NCBI GenBank assembly: GCA_963789225.1
Contig: CAWBKD010000017.1
Coordinates: forward strand, 138,912-202,911
DNA length: 64,000 bases
Direction: 5' to 3'
Origin: Palsa-504 sp963789225
Lineage (GTDB): Bacteria; Actinomycetota; Actinomycetes; Streptosporangiales; Streptosporangiaceae
The notes beneath the pieces are model-generated. The model ran no database searches. It was not told where the DNA came from and worked only from the letters and a program-made list of their open reading frames with translations. How positions within the stretch are numbered: position 1 is the stretch's first letter; each line of letters begins with the position of its first letter. The translations under genes were made by a program, and so were the position numbers. This document shows positions 25,359 through 33,736 of this stretch, one piece after another.

Positions 25359-26318
25359 ATGAATGAGACCTATGACGTACTCGTGATCGGCGGTGGCGCG
25401 GCCGGGCTGAGCGGTGCGGTCGCGCTGGCCCGGTCCCGCCGCTCGGTCCTGGTGGTTGACGCGGGAGAGCCACGCAACCGCCCGGCGGACCATGTGCACA
25501 ACTTCCTCACCCGCGACGGCACGCCGCCGGCGGAGCTCTACGCGGCGGGCCGCGCCGAGGTCGCCCGCTACGGCGGGCACGTCGAGGCCGGGCGGGTCAC
25601 CTCGCTGAGCCGGGACGGCGAACTGTTCCTCGCCGAGGTCAACGGCCAGGTGGTTACTGCGCGGCGGCTGCTCGTCGCGACCGGGCTGCACGATGAGTTC
25701 CCCGACGTGCCCGGCCTGGCGCAGCGGTGGGGCATCGATGTGCTGCACTGCCCGTACTGCCACGGGTGGGAAGTCCGCGACAAGCGCGTCGGGATCCTCG
25801 CGACCGGACCTGGTGCGGTGCATCAGGCGCTGCTGTTCCGGCAGCTCACCCCCCACGTGACCGTGCTGCGGCACACCGCCCCGCCGTTCGCCGCCGAGCA
25901 GGCCGAGCAGCTGAGCGCGCTCGGCATCCCGGTCATCGACGGCCTCGTCGCGCAGGTCGAGGCCGACGCCGGCCGCCTGACCGGAGTCAGGCTCGCCGAC
26001 GAGACCCGCGTGGCCCTAGACGCCCTGATCGTCGCGCCGAGGTTCGTGGCCAACGCGGACCTGCTCGCGCCGCTCGGCCTTACCGCGGAGGAGGTGAGAG
26101 TCGGCGGGCAGGTGATCGCCACCCGGATCGCGGCGGACTCGACCCGTGCGACCAGCGTGCCGGGGATATACGTCGCCGGCAATGTGGCCGACCCGCAGGC
26201 CCAGGTCATCACCTCCGCGGCGGCCGGGCTGATGGCCGGCGCGGCGATCAACATGGACCTCGTGGCCGAGGACGCCAGGCACGCGGTCACCAGGGTCAGC
26301 GTAAGGAAGAGCGCCTGA
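25359..26318 (+). CDS. Thioredoxin-reductase-like FAD/NAD(P)-dependent oxidoreductase
   Basis: 319 aa. The N-terminal FAD motif is DVLVIGGGAAGLSGAV. The redox-active CxxC pair is in HCPYCHGWE (around residue 131). A second nucleotide region follows (RVGILATGPGAVHQALL, where the canonical GxGxxG is degraded), and the C-terminal FAD motif is GIYVAGNVADP. The ATG overlaps the end of an upstream open frame but is the conserved start (MNETYDVLVIGGG). The group includes ferredoxin-independent and deeply rooted TrxR-like enzymes; the partner is unknown. It is divergent from the XRE-cupin gene. Confidence 0.88.
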   Translation: MNETYDVLVIGGGAAGLSGAVALARSRRSVLVVDAGEPRNRPADHVHNFLTRDGTPPAELYAAGRAEVARYGGHVEAGRVTSLSRDGELFLAEVNGQVVTARRLLVATGLHDEFPDVPGLAQRWGIDVLHCPYCHGWEVRDKRVGILATGPGAVHQALLFRQLTPHVTVLRHTAPPFAAEQAEQLSALGIPVIDGLVAQVEADAGRLTGVRLADETRVALDALIVAPRFVANADLLAPLGLTAEEVRVGGQVIATRIAADSTRATSVPGIYVAGNVADPQAQVITSAAAGLMAGAAINMDLVAEDARHAVTRVSVRKSA

Positions 26319-26394
26319 GCGCGAACCGCACAGCCCGTGCCGGCGAGACCTGGCGGTCCTTCTTTACCTTCCGCGGAAGGCGTACGCTGCATGC

Positions 26395-27114
26395 ATGAGT
26401 GAATCCGCGGTCGCGGTGTCGGAGCAGGCCCGGTCGTCCGGTGTGGCCGCGAGCTCGGCCGAGGGAGCCGTACGGCTGATCACCGTCTCGGCGTCCTACG
26501 GGGCTGGCGGCAGCGTCGTCGCCCCGGCCCTGGCCAAGCGGCTCGGCCTGCCCTTCCTGCAGCGCGTCACCACCTCGGAGGGGCATCCCGCCGAGCCGGG
26601 GCCTTGCGATGAGCAGCTGACGGACGAGGAGATCAGGGCCACCCCCATGCACCGGCTACTCGCCTCGTTCACCGAGGCGATGCCGGTCGGCTCGACCCAG
26701 TCGCCGCTGCCCGTCCATCACCAGGACCAGCACCTGCGCGGCCATGGCGAAGCCGGGATCCAGCGGCTGCTGGCCGGCGGCGGCGGGGTGATCCTGGGCC
26801 GGGCCGCGGCGGTCGTCCTCGGCAAGGACCGCGGCTTCCACGTCCGGCTCGACGGCCCGGCCGACCGCCGCGTATCCCGGGGCGCCGCGATCGAGAACAT
26901 CAGCGTGGCGGAGGCCCAGGTGCGCCTGCGCGCGGCCGACAAGGCCCGCGTCGCCTACGTCCGCCGCCTGTACCGCACCGACCCGGCCGACCCCGCTCTG
27001 TATCACCTGGTGATCGACTCCACCGTGATACCCCTGGACACCGTCATCGAGCTCATTCTGGTCGCCGCCCGAGCCCATAAGGCCGTGCCGGAGGGCGCTA
27101 CGGCACGATCGTGA
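26395..27114 (+). CDS. Cytidylate-kinase-like P-loop protein
   Basis: 239 aa. It matches the AAA_33/Cytidylate_kin2 family: ITVSASYGAGGSVVAPALAKRLGLPFL is the P-loop region in which GAGGS replaces the classical GKS/T form. Further on, GGVILGRAAAVVL and HVRLDGPADRR, with RRLYRTDPADPALYHLVIDST at the C-terminus, complete the family pattern. The natural substrate of this group is not established. A ~27-residue low-complexity N-terminus precedes the core. Confidence 0.83.
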   Translation: MSESAVAVSEQARSSGVAASSAEGAVRLITVSASYGAGGSVVAPALAKRLGLPFLQRVTTSEGHPAEPGPCDEQLTDEEIRATPMHRLLASFTEAMPVGSTQSPLPVHHQDQHLRGHGEAGIQRLLAGGGGVILGRAAAVVLGKDRGFHVRLDGPADRRVSRGAAIENISVAEAQVRLRAADKARVAYVRRLYRTDPADPALYHLVIDSTVIPLDTVIELILVAARAHKAVPEGATARS

Positions 27115-27277
27115 CCGGGCACCGGCGCGGGGGCGGGTTCTGACACCTTCAATGGAAGCCGATCTGCGGGAACTGCGGTGTGGTAAGCGGATCGGCCTCC
27201 CCGGTAACTTCCGATGTCCGACATATTCGGATATCGGCGTTATTTAGTTACCATTTTCCGAACTTTCTTATGCTCCA

Positions 27278-27304
27278 GGGCGGCGGGGCGGCGGGGCGGC
27301 GGGG
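27278..27304 (+). repeat. (GGGGCGGC)n tandem repeat with G-quadruplex potential
   Basis: Four G-runs (GGG, then three GGGG) are separated by identical 4-nt CGGC loops. It sits in the 366-bp gap between the kinase-like gene and the DUF222-HNH gene. The rest of that gap is unusually AT-rich, and I see no gene in it. Confidence 0.7.
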
Positions 27305-27435
27305 CGCCCGAAAATGTCAGAGCCGCCAGCTACCATAGAACACGTAATCAAAAATATGGACTGAACCAGGAAGATCAGGGCTCGGAAAGCGAGAGGAAAC
27401 GCACCAGGGAATCCTTCAGAAAACGATCCCGTAAG

Positions 27436-27465
27436 CCCGTGAAATACGTAAACCCGTGAAATACG
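27436..27465 (+). repeat. 13-bp direct repeat next to a ribosome-binding site
   Basis: CCCGTGAAATACG occurs at 27436-27448 and 27453-27465, the second copy ending three bases before AAGGAGG of the DUF222-HNH gene. It could be a recent local duplication or a translational control site. Confidence 0.6.
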
Positions 27466-27480
27466 AAGGAGGTGAGCCAG

Positions 27481-29076
27481 GTGAGTACCATTCCGTCCCC
27501 GACGAACATGGCCGAGGCCGCCGACGCCGTCCGGGCCGGGCTGGGCTACCTGGCGGCGCTGGACCCGACGCAGCTGCCGGCCTGCGCCCAAGCGCAGCTG
27601 CTACAGCTCCTAGAGGAAGCCCACGCGATGGAGACGGCAGCGCGGGCGCAGGGGCTGCGGGCGTTCACCGCCGGGCAGGGTTACCACGAGGACGCCTGCT
27701 ACGGGGCCCGGTCCTGGCTGACCACCCGGCTCGGGGTCACCAAGGGCGCCGCTGCCGCGTACCTGGCTTGGGCCCGGCGGGCCGCCGCCCACCCGCGGGT
27801 CCTGGCCGCGCTGGCCGCCCGGACGATCCCGGAGTCCGCCGCCCGCACCATCTGCGACTGGACCGGCCAGCTCCCGCCTGACTGCCAGGACTCCGCCGAC
27901 GCGATCCTGGTCGCCGCCGCCCTGTCCGGCGCCAGCCTGGCCGACCTGGCCCGGCTGGCGGCGGAGATCTACGCCCGGTCCTGCCCGCCGGACCCCGACG
28001 GGCCGCAGGACGGGTTCGAGGACCGGTCGGTCCGCCTGGAGACGACGTTCGGCGGCGCCGGGGTGCTCGGCGGGGACCTGACCCCCGAGTGCGCCGCGGT
28101 GGTCACCGCGGTGCTGGACGCGCTGTCGGCCCCGGCCGGGGCGGGGGACCTGCGGACGCACGGCCAGCGGTACCACGACGCGCTGGCCGACGCGATGCAG
28201 CGGCTGCTCGGGGCGGGGCTGCTGCCGGAGCGGGCCGGGCAGCCGGTCCGGGCGTGGGCGCACATGTCGCTGGCCGAGCTGCTCGCCCTGGACGGCGACG
28301 GGGCCCTGCTCGGGCAGTGGGTCACCGCGGTCCGGGCCCGGTGGGCCGGGCACCGTGCCGCCGCGTCGGTCACCGGCAGCGACGGCGCGGCCTGGCTGGC
28401 CGGGCCCGCGGCCGCCGCGGTGGCGTGTGACGCGCTGGTCACCCCGGTGGTGACCGGCGAGGTGGATCCGGCTGCCCTGGACGGGCTGGTCCGGCTGTGC
28501 GTGGAGCTAGCCCGGTGGGACAACCCGGACCCAGCTGGCGCGGACCCGCGGCCGGCCGCGGACGGCCAGCCGGCCGCGGACCCGGGCGGCGCGGACCGCG
28601 GACCGGCCGCCGCGGCTGCCGGGCCGTCCTCCCCGTCGCGGGAGGCGCTCGAGCGGGCCATCATCGGCAAGGCCGTCGAGCTGCTGTCCGGCCCGGGCGG
28701 GCTGGCGTCCTTCCTGCGCCGCCAGCAGCTCGGCGCCGCGCTGGCCGGGCCCAGCCTGCCGCTGGACATCGGCTACAGCGACACCGTCCCGGCCGCCATC
28801 CGGCACGCCGTCACCCTGCGCGACCAGCACTGCCGGTGGGCCGGCGGCTGCGACCAGCCCGCCGCCGCCTGCCAGGTCCACCACGTCCGGCACCTGGCCA
28901 ACGGCGGCCCCACCAGCGTCAAAGACTGCGTCCTGCTGTGCTTTTTCCACCACCAGGTCGTCATCCACCGCTGGGGCTGGCAACTCGTCCTGAACCCGGA
29001 CGGCACCACCACCGCCTGGAACCCCGACCGCACCAAGATCCTCCACAGCCACAGCCCGCCCGCCCGAGCCGGGTAA
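27481..29076 (+). CDS. DUF222 and HNH-endonuclease domain protein
   Basis: The GTG at 27481 is chosen because AAGGAGGT lies 8 nt upstream; a GTG at 27472 overlaps that site. The product is 531 aa. The N-terminal two-thirds is the DUF222 region (ARSWLTTRLGVTKGAAAAYL, IPESAARTICDW). A variable Ala/Pro/Gly linker with short repeats follows, and then a C-terminal HNH nuclease motif: RDQHCRWAGGCDQPAAACQVHHVRH with LCFFHHQVVIH. This 13E12-type family is abundant in actinomycetes and often linked to mobile DNA. The nuclease residues look intact. Its biological role is unsettled. Confidence 0.9.
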   Translation: MSTIPSPTNMAEAADAVRAGLGYLAALDPTQLPACAQAQLLQLLEEAHAMETAARAQGLRAFTAGQGYHEDACYGARSWLTTRLGVTKGAAAAYLAWARRAAAHPRVLAALAARTIPESAARTICDWTGQLPPDCQDSADAILVAAALSGASLADLARLAAEIYARSCPPDPDGPQDGFEDRSVRLETTFGGAGVLGGDLTPECAAVVTAVLDALSAPAGAGDLRTHGQRYHDALADAMQRLLGAGLLPERAGQPVRAWAHMSLAELLALDGDGALLGQWVTAVRARWAGHRAAASVTGSDGAAWLAGPAAAAVACDALVTPVVTGEVDPAALDGLVRLCVELARWDNPDPAGADPRPAADGQPAADPGGADRGPAAAAAGPSSPSREALERAIIGKAVELLSGPGGLASFLRRQQLGAALAGPSLPLDIGYSDTVPAAIRHAVTLRDQHCRWAGGCDQPAAACQVHHVRHLANGGPTSVKDCVLLCFFHHQVVIHRWGWQLVLNPDGTTTAWNPDRTKILHSHSPPARAG

Positions 29077-29180
29077 CGACCCCGGCCCGCAAATTTCGAC
29101 CGACCTAACCCGTCATCCCATCCTCCAGCGCAGCACCAGATCACACTGGGCCCGAAGAATCGAGGCCGCGGTGTGATCCG

Positions 29181-29339
29181 GTGCTGTTCCGCGCTCTAGT
29201 GCCCTGCGCGGTCGTGGTGCTCCTCGCCTCCCGCGCGCGCCGCTGGCTATCCCGCGTCGCGGTGCGGCGCCGCCTCGAACGCATCCTCGGCACCACCCTG
29301 ATCGGCCTGGGCCTGGACCTGGCCGCCGCGACCCGCTGA
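29181..29339 (+). pseudogene. C-terminal remnant of a LysE-family exporter
   Basis: The plus-strand frame reads ALVPCAVVVLLASRARRWLSRVAVRRRLERILGTTLIGLGLDLAAATR then stop, shown here in parts: RRWLSRVAVRRRLERI and GTTLIGLGL are the usual LysE-family C-terminus. About 160 residues that should precede it are absent, and the upstream DNA is the end of the DUF222 gene. A gene fragment. Confidence 0.6.
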
Positions 29340-29438
29340 GCGGACGCGGACCGGACCAGGATCAGCCAGCCCACGTTTTCCGCTGCGTGAACGGATGCCG
29401 CTACCCTGTCACCATCCATGAGAGGGGAAAGGAAAACT

Positions 29439-29945
29439 GTGGCCGACGCTCAGCAGTTGCGGGAGCGCACGCTTGTCGTGCTGAAGCCGGATGCCGTCGC
29501 CCGCGGCCTGGCCGGACGTATCATCCAGCGGTTCGAGGAAGCGGCGATGAAGATTATCGGCATGAAGATGCGCGAGATAGACGCCGAATTCGCCCGCAAG
29601 CACTACTTCGACCTGGAGGAGCGGCTGGGCCCGGTCGTGTACAACGCGACCGCTGCGTTCATGCAGCGCGGGCCGGTCATCGCGTTCGTGGTCGAGGGCG
29701 AGAACGCGGTGGCCACGGTGCGCAAGATCGTGGGCTCGACCTATCCGAACGAGGCCCAGCCGGGCTCGATCCGCGGCGACTTCGCCCACCAGTCCAAGGC
29801 CGTCGCCACTGCCACCGGCAAGGCGGTGGCGAACCTGGTGCACGCCTCGGGCAACACCGAGGAAGCGAAGTACGAAGTGGATCTGTGGTTCGACGCGAAC
29901 GAACTGTTCGAGTACCGCGGCCTGGCCGACGCGTTCGACTGGTAA
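29439..29945 (+). CDS. ndk: Nucleoside diphosphate kinase
   Basis: It transfers the gamma phosphate between nucleoside triphosphates and diphosphates. The GTG at 29439 is preferred over the ATG at 29418 because AAAGGA lies just upstream. The product is 168 aa, with a ~7-residue leader before the conserved ERTLVVLKPDAVARGL. The phospho-histidine is in NLVHASGN, followed by AKYEVDLWF. The C-terminus is about 10-20 residues longer than the bacterial norm. The ndk gene stands alone before a bidirectional terminator. Confidence 0.93.
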   Translation: MADAQQLRERTLVVLKPDAVARGLAGRIIQRFEEAAMKIIGMKMREIDAEFARKHYFDLEERLGPVVYNATAAFMQRGPVIAFVVEGENAVATVRKIVGSTYPNEAQPGSIRGDFAHQSKAVATATGKAVANLVHASGNTEEAKYEVDLWFDANELFEYRGLADAFDW

Positions 29946-29951
29946 CGGGAA

Positions 29952-29979
29952 GCCTGCGGGGGGACCTGGACCCGCAGGC
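29952..29979. terminator. Bidirectional terminator hairpin between ndk and the acyl-CoA synthetase
   Basis: A perfect 9-bp stem GCCTGCGGG/CCCGCAGGC with a 10-nt loop fills the 36-bp space between the two convergent genes. There is no T-tract, so termination may depend on Rho or on the GC-rich stem alone. Confidence 0.6.
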
Positions 29980-29981
29980 AC

Positions 29982-31568
29982 CTACTGGCGGGCCAGGTTA
30001 GGCGCTCCCTTCCGCAGCATGAACTTCTGGATCTTGCCGGTCGCGGTCTTGGGCAGCTCGCCGACGAAGGTGACGCCGCGCGGGGCCTTGAAGTGCGCCA
30101 GGTGCGCCCGCGCGAACGCGATGATCTCATCGTCGGTCGCGCTGGCGCCCTCGCGGAGCACGACGAACGCGTGCGGCGTCTCGCCCCACTTCTCGTCGGG
30201 CAGGCCCACGATCGCGGCTTCCTGCACGGCCGGGTGGCGCAGCAGCACCCCCTCGACCTCGATCGAGGAGATGTTCTCCCCGCCGCTGATGATCACGTCC
30301 TTGAGCCGGTCGCGGATCTCGACGTAGCCGTCGGGGTGGACCGCCGCCGCGTCGCCGGTGTGGAACCAGCCGTCGCCCATCGCCCGTTCTGTCGCCTCGG
30401 GGTCGTGGTAGTAGCCCTCCATGACGACGTTGCCGCGGACGACGATCTCGCCGACCGTCTGGCCGTCGGCTGGCACCTCATCGCCGTCCGGGTCCACCAC
30501 GCGCAGCTCACCGGAGGTGAGCAGCTCGACACCGGTCCGCGCCTTGATGACCGCGCGGTCCGCCAGCGGCAGGCCCTCGTGCTCGGGCAGCGGAGCGCAG
30601 ACCGTGATGAACGGCGCCGTCTCCGTCAGGCCGTAGACCTGGGTGACCTCCCAGCCGAACTCCCCTTCGAGCCGTTCGATGGTGGCCGCGGCCGGCGGGG
30701 CTCCCGCCGTCACCACGTGGACCCCCGCCGGGACCTCGCCGCGCACCGACGGGGGCGCACTGGCCATCGTGATCAGTACCGTGGGCGCCGCGCACAGCCA
30801 GCTCACGTGCTCGTCCCTGATCAGCCCGAAGATCGTCGCCGGGTCGACCTTGCGCAGGCAGACGTGCGTGCCCGCGGCCGCCGTCACCGTCCAGGTGTAG
30901 GTCCAGCCGTTGGCGTGGAACATCGGCAGCGTCCATAGGTACTTCTCGCCGACCCCGATCGGCAGGTGCAGCAGGGTCCCGATGGTGTTGATTGCCGCGT
31001 TCCTGTGCGTGATCATCACGCCCTTCGGGCGCGCGGTGGTGCCGCTGGTGTAGTTGATGGACAGCAGGTCCCGTTCGCCGATCTCCGGGCGCGCGAAGTC
31101 AGGGTCCGCGGCGGCGATCGCCGCCTCGTAATCGATCCATCCGTCGCCCCCGCTGAAGGCAGCAGCACCCTCGAAGGCCACGAAGTGCCGCACCTCCGGC
31201 ATCCGGTCGCGGACGGCGTCCACCGCCGCCAGGTACTCGCTGGCCACGCACACCACGGTGGCGCCGGAGTGGTTCACGATGTAGATGAAGTCTTCCGCGG
31301 TCAGCCGGTAGTTGATCGGCACCAGGACCGCCCCGATCTGCGGCACCGCGTAGAACGACTCGAGCTGCGCGTGCGTGTTCGGCGCGATCGTGGCCACCCG
31401 GTCCGACTGCGCCACGCCCAGCGCCTGCAGGGCGCAGGACCAGCGGTCGCAGCGATCGAAGAACTGCCGGTAGGACAGCCGGAGGTCGCCGTCGACGACC
31501 GCCTCGCGGTCAGCGTGCAGTCGGCGGGTGCGGCGGGCGAAATCCAGGGGCGACAACGGTGTTTCCAT
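29982..31568 (-). CDS. AMP-forming acyl-CoA synthetase
   Basis: 528 aa. It activates a carboxylic acid to its acyl-AMP and then its CoA thioester. The P-loop-like signature INYTSGTTARPKGVMITH, the A5 region QVYGLTETAPF and the hinge/A7-A8 region GDGWFHTGDAAAVHPDGYVEIRDRLKDVIISGGENIS are all present. The catalytic Lys is in LPKTATGKIQKFMLR near the C-terminus. The substrate is probably a medium or long chain acid, but the binding pocket cannot be read reliably. Confidence 0.93.
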   Translation of the reverse strand: METPLSPLDFARRTRRLHADREAVVDGDLRLSYRQFFDRCDRWSCALQALGVAQSDRVATIAPNTHAQLESFYAVPQIGAVLVPINYRLTAEDFIYIVNHSGATVVCVASEYLAAVDAVRDRMPEVRHFVAFEGAAAFSGGDGWIDYEAAIAAADPDFARPEIGERDLLSINYTSGTTARPKGVMITHRNAAINTIGTLLHLPIGVGEKYLWTLPMFHANGWTYTWTVTAAAGTHVCLRKVDPATIFGLIRDEHVSWLCAAPTVLITMASAPPSVRGEVPAGVHVVTAGAPPAAATIERLEGEFGWEVTQVYGLTETAPFITVCAPLPEHEGLPLADRAVIKARTGVELLTSGELRVVDPDGDEVPADGQTVGEIVVRGNVVMEGYYHDPEATERAMGDGWFHTGDAAAVHPDGYVEIRDRLKDVIISGGENISSIEVEGVLLRHPAVQEAAIVGLPDEKWGETPHAFVVLREGASATDDEIIAFARAHLAHFKAPRGVTFVGELPKTATGKIQKFMLRKGAPNLARQ

Positions 31569-31891
31569 GGTTCAGATTGTGGCAGGCGACCCGGTTTCAT
31601 GCCGAGCCCCAGGTCCCGTGCCGCCTGGTCCGCGGGCCGACCGGGCGGTCATGACAAGCTCTTGATGACTGCCCGATATAACGTGATTACAAACGGTGTT
31701 ATTGTCTTGTGATTGTGGTCACGGATCGTCCGGTAAACGGGCGGCGGATTTTCTGGGCGAAGTCCCGCGCCTTCCGGTGAGCTTTCTGGCATTGTTGAGC
31801 GCCAGCGGCACCTGCGCGAGGCGGGCCTGACGGCGCACCCGGTCAACCGGCCGGCCGGTGCCAGCAGGCCTGGCCGAAGGAAAGGATTGCC
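31569..31891. other. 323-bp leader upstream of the first transglycosylase-like gene
   Basis: No gene is seen. The region 31640-31725 is AT-rich by local standards (GATATAACGTGATTACAAAC, then repeated GTGATT) and probably carries the promoter. The part nearer the gene is GC-rich and could form hairpins (for example CCGGTCAACCGGCCGGCCGG). GAAGGAAAGGA lies just before the TTG start. Confidence 0.5.
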
Positions 31892-32566
31892 TTGTCGCGT
31901 CACCGGACCGGGACTCGCCGCGATAGGCGGAAGCGGGGCCTGATCCGGCGTTTCGGCATTGTCTTTCCTGTCGCCGTTTTTGCTGCGATAGCGGTCATCG
32001 GCGTGGCGGTGGGCGCCGAGATATTCGCTCCGGTATCGGCGGCCCTCAAGATCGTCCAGTCGGTCGGGGTGGTCGAGGGCAGTCACACCATGCAATTGCT
32101 GGAAGACGAGCGCGCGCAGCTCATCGCGATGACGGACGCCGCGCGCACGCTGACCGTGGCCGCCGGGCCGCAGCTCGCGTCCCCGTCTCAGGTCGCCGCC
32201 GCCAACCCGGGCACCGGCGGGACGAGCGGGCCGATCATCTACGTGACCTCGGTGCCGCCGGATCCGAACACCGCGCAATCAATTGCCTACAACATGATGG
32301 GCAGCTTCGGCTTCAGCCCGACGCTCTATTTCGGCTGCCTAGTCGACCTGTGGAATCACGAAAGCGGCTGGCGGTACGACGCGGAAAACCCGAGCGGCGC
32401 GTACGGCATCCCGCAGGCGGACCCGGGCAGCAAGATGGCCAGCGCCGGGGCCGACTGGGCGACGAACCCGGCCACCCAGATCAGATGGGGACTCGGCTAC
32501 ATCAAAGCGATATACGGGAACCCCTGTAATGCCTGGGCTTTCGACGAAAGCAACGGGTACTACTGA
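31892..32566 (+). CDS. Exported transglycosylase-like protein 1
   Basis: 224 aa from a TTG at 31892 with AAGGAAAGGA upstream. A basic N-terminus (RHRTGTRRDRRKRG) precedes one hydrophobic segment (FPVAVFAAIAVIGVAVGAEIF), a signal peptide or anchor. A helical region and a Gly/Pro linker lead to a C-terminal domain with LWNHESGWRYDAENPSGAYGIPQ, where the Glu is the probable catalytic acid, then KMASAGADWATNP and IRWGLGYIKAIYGNPCNAW. This pattern belongs to the lytic-transglycosylase/aggregation-promoting-factor group that cuts peptidoglycan. A paralogue follows at 32941. Confidence 0.83.
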   Translation: MSRHRTGTRRDRRKRGLIRRFGIVFPVAVFAAIAVIGVAVGAEIFAPVSAALKIVQSVGVVEGSHTMQLLEDERAQLIAMTDAARTLTVAAGPQLASPSQVAAANPGTGGTSGPIIYVTSVPPDPNTAQSIAYNMMGSFGFSPTLYFGCLVDLWNHESGWRYDAENPSGAYGIPQADPGSKMASAGADWATNPATQIRWGLGYIKAIYGNPCNAWAFDESNGYY

Positions 32567-32940
32567 TCGTCGGCCGTTGCGATGGGTGCCCGTTATCGGA
32601 CCTGGTGAGAATTTTTGTCTCCAGTGTGAGTTTCCTCATAACGGTCTCACCGAGTGTTCGCGCAGCGCTGAACGCTTAGGTGAACAAGGGCTTTCCGTTC
32701 GTTGACAGGCAAACTACGGAAAGTGGTGATCTACGTCACATCGATTATCGGTCACCGATCGCATTGGCGTCCGGCAAGGTAGATACCCGACAGCACCCCG
32801 CCTGCGGGATGGCAACCTCGAAGTGAGCCCGGCGCCCTGACCCGCGCCAAGTCCCACGCGCAGATGCCTGCCACGTCGGTGGCAGTTGCTATCGGGGGGT
32901 GAAACAAGTCGCGTGATACGCGAACCACGGAAAGGTTCCC
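32567..32940. other. 374-bp intergenic leader of the second transglycosylase-like gene
   Basis: No gene is supported. A short perfect hairpin TCGCGT-GAT-ACGCGA at 32909-32923 is followed by GGAAAGG and the TTG start at 32941, so it may affect translation. Upstream, ACCCGACAGCACCCC and GGGGGGTGAAAC faintly recall pieces of the c-di-AMP riboswitch found before rpf-type genes, but the diagnostic core is missing. Confidence 0.4.
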
Positions 32941-33678
32941 TTGCCACGGCATCGGACTGTCCCATCCAATCGATCCAAGGCCGTCGCTCTCATCGCGGCC
33001 GGCGCGTTCTCCGTCGCCGGTGTCGCGTCCGCGGCGGCGGCCACCTGGAACCGGGAGCCCGCCCGGGCCCCGGCGGGCGCCGCGCAAGCCGCAGCCGTCA
33101 TCGCGCGCCCGGCCATGGCGGTTCAGGTACCCCGGCCGCAAGCCTCTCCGCAGGCCGTCAGCCTGGCGGTCCGGGCGTTCCAGATCCGGGCCACGCAGGC
33201 CAGTCACGCGGCCGCCCAATGGCAGGACGAGCGACAGCAGGCGGAGCAGCGGCAGGCCGAGCGGCGGGCCGCGGCGGCCCGGGCCCGCGCCGCGGCCATA
33301 GCGGCCCAGTCCCAGGCGGCGGCCCAGTCACAGGAGCAGCCGCAGCAGGCGAGCACTCCGGCGGCGGCCCCCGTCGCATCCGGCTCGCCTGAGCAGATCG
33401 CGGAGGCCATGCTCGGCTCGTTCGGCTGGTCGTCCAGCCAGTTTTCCTGCCTCTACCCGCTCTGGGAGCACGAGAGCGGGTGGAGCGTGACCGCCGCCAA
33501 CCCGGACGGCGCCTACGGGATCCCGCAGGCGCTGCCAGGCGCCAAGATGGCCAGCGCCGGAACGGGCTGGCAGACTGACGCGGCGACGCAGATCAGGTGG
33601 GGCCTGGAGTACATCCAGAGCACGTACGGATCCCCGTGCGGGGCCTGGGACCACGAGCAGGCCACCGGCTGGTATTAG
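32941..33678 (+). CDS. Exported transglycosylase-like protein 2
   Basis: 245 aa from a TTG at 32941. The N-terminus is a signal peptide (AVALIAAGAFSVAGVASAAAA). A long Ala/Gln/Arg region (about residues 70-145) is probably a coiled coil or wall-spanning linker. The C-terminal domain repeats the first paralogue: LWEHESGWSVTAANPDGAYGIPQ with the likely catalytic Glu, KMASAGTGW and IRWGLEYIQSTYGSPCGAW. The two share about 60 percent identity in this domain by eye and differ elsewhere, so they look like an old duplication. Confidence 0.83.
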   Translation: MPRHRTVPSNRSKAVALIAAGAFSVAGVASAAAATWNREPARAPAGAAQAAAVIARPAMAVQVPRPQASPQAVSLAVRAFQIRATQASHAAAQWQDERQQAEQRQAERRAAAARARAAAIAAQSQAAAQSQEQPQQASTPAAAPVASGSPEQIAEAMLGSFGWSSSQFSCLYPLWEHESGWSVTAANPDGAYGIPQALPGAKMASAGTGWQTDAATQIRWGLEYIQSTYGSPCGAWDHEQATGWY

Positions 33679-33694
33679 AACCGTAGGACCGCGA

Positions 33695-33736
33695 GCCGTG
33701 ATTGCCGCCGGGCACCGCCCGCGCGGCAATCACGGC
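33695..33736. terminator. 14-bp-stem terminator overlapping the kinase 3' end
   Basis: GCCGTGATTGCCGC at 33695 pairs perfectly with GCGGCAATCACGGC ending at 33736. The inner loop can form a second GGGC/GCCC stem. It lies between the convergent transglycosylase and kinase genes, and its right arm contains the kinase stop codon. Confidence 0.8.

Noticed and set aside
32567..32940. c-di-AMP (ydaO) riboswitch in front of the second transglycosylase-like gene
   Set aside because: Fragments such as ACCCGACAGC and GGGGTGAA are present, but not in the family order, and the GGGGACCCA and CAGCTAACC core elements are missing. I could not draw the pseudo-twofold structure.
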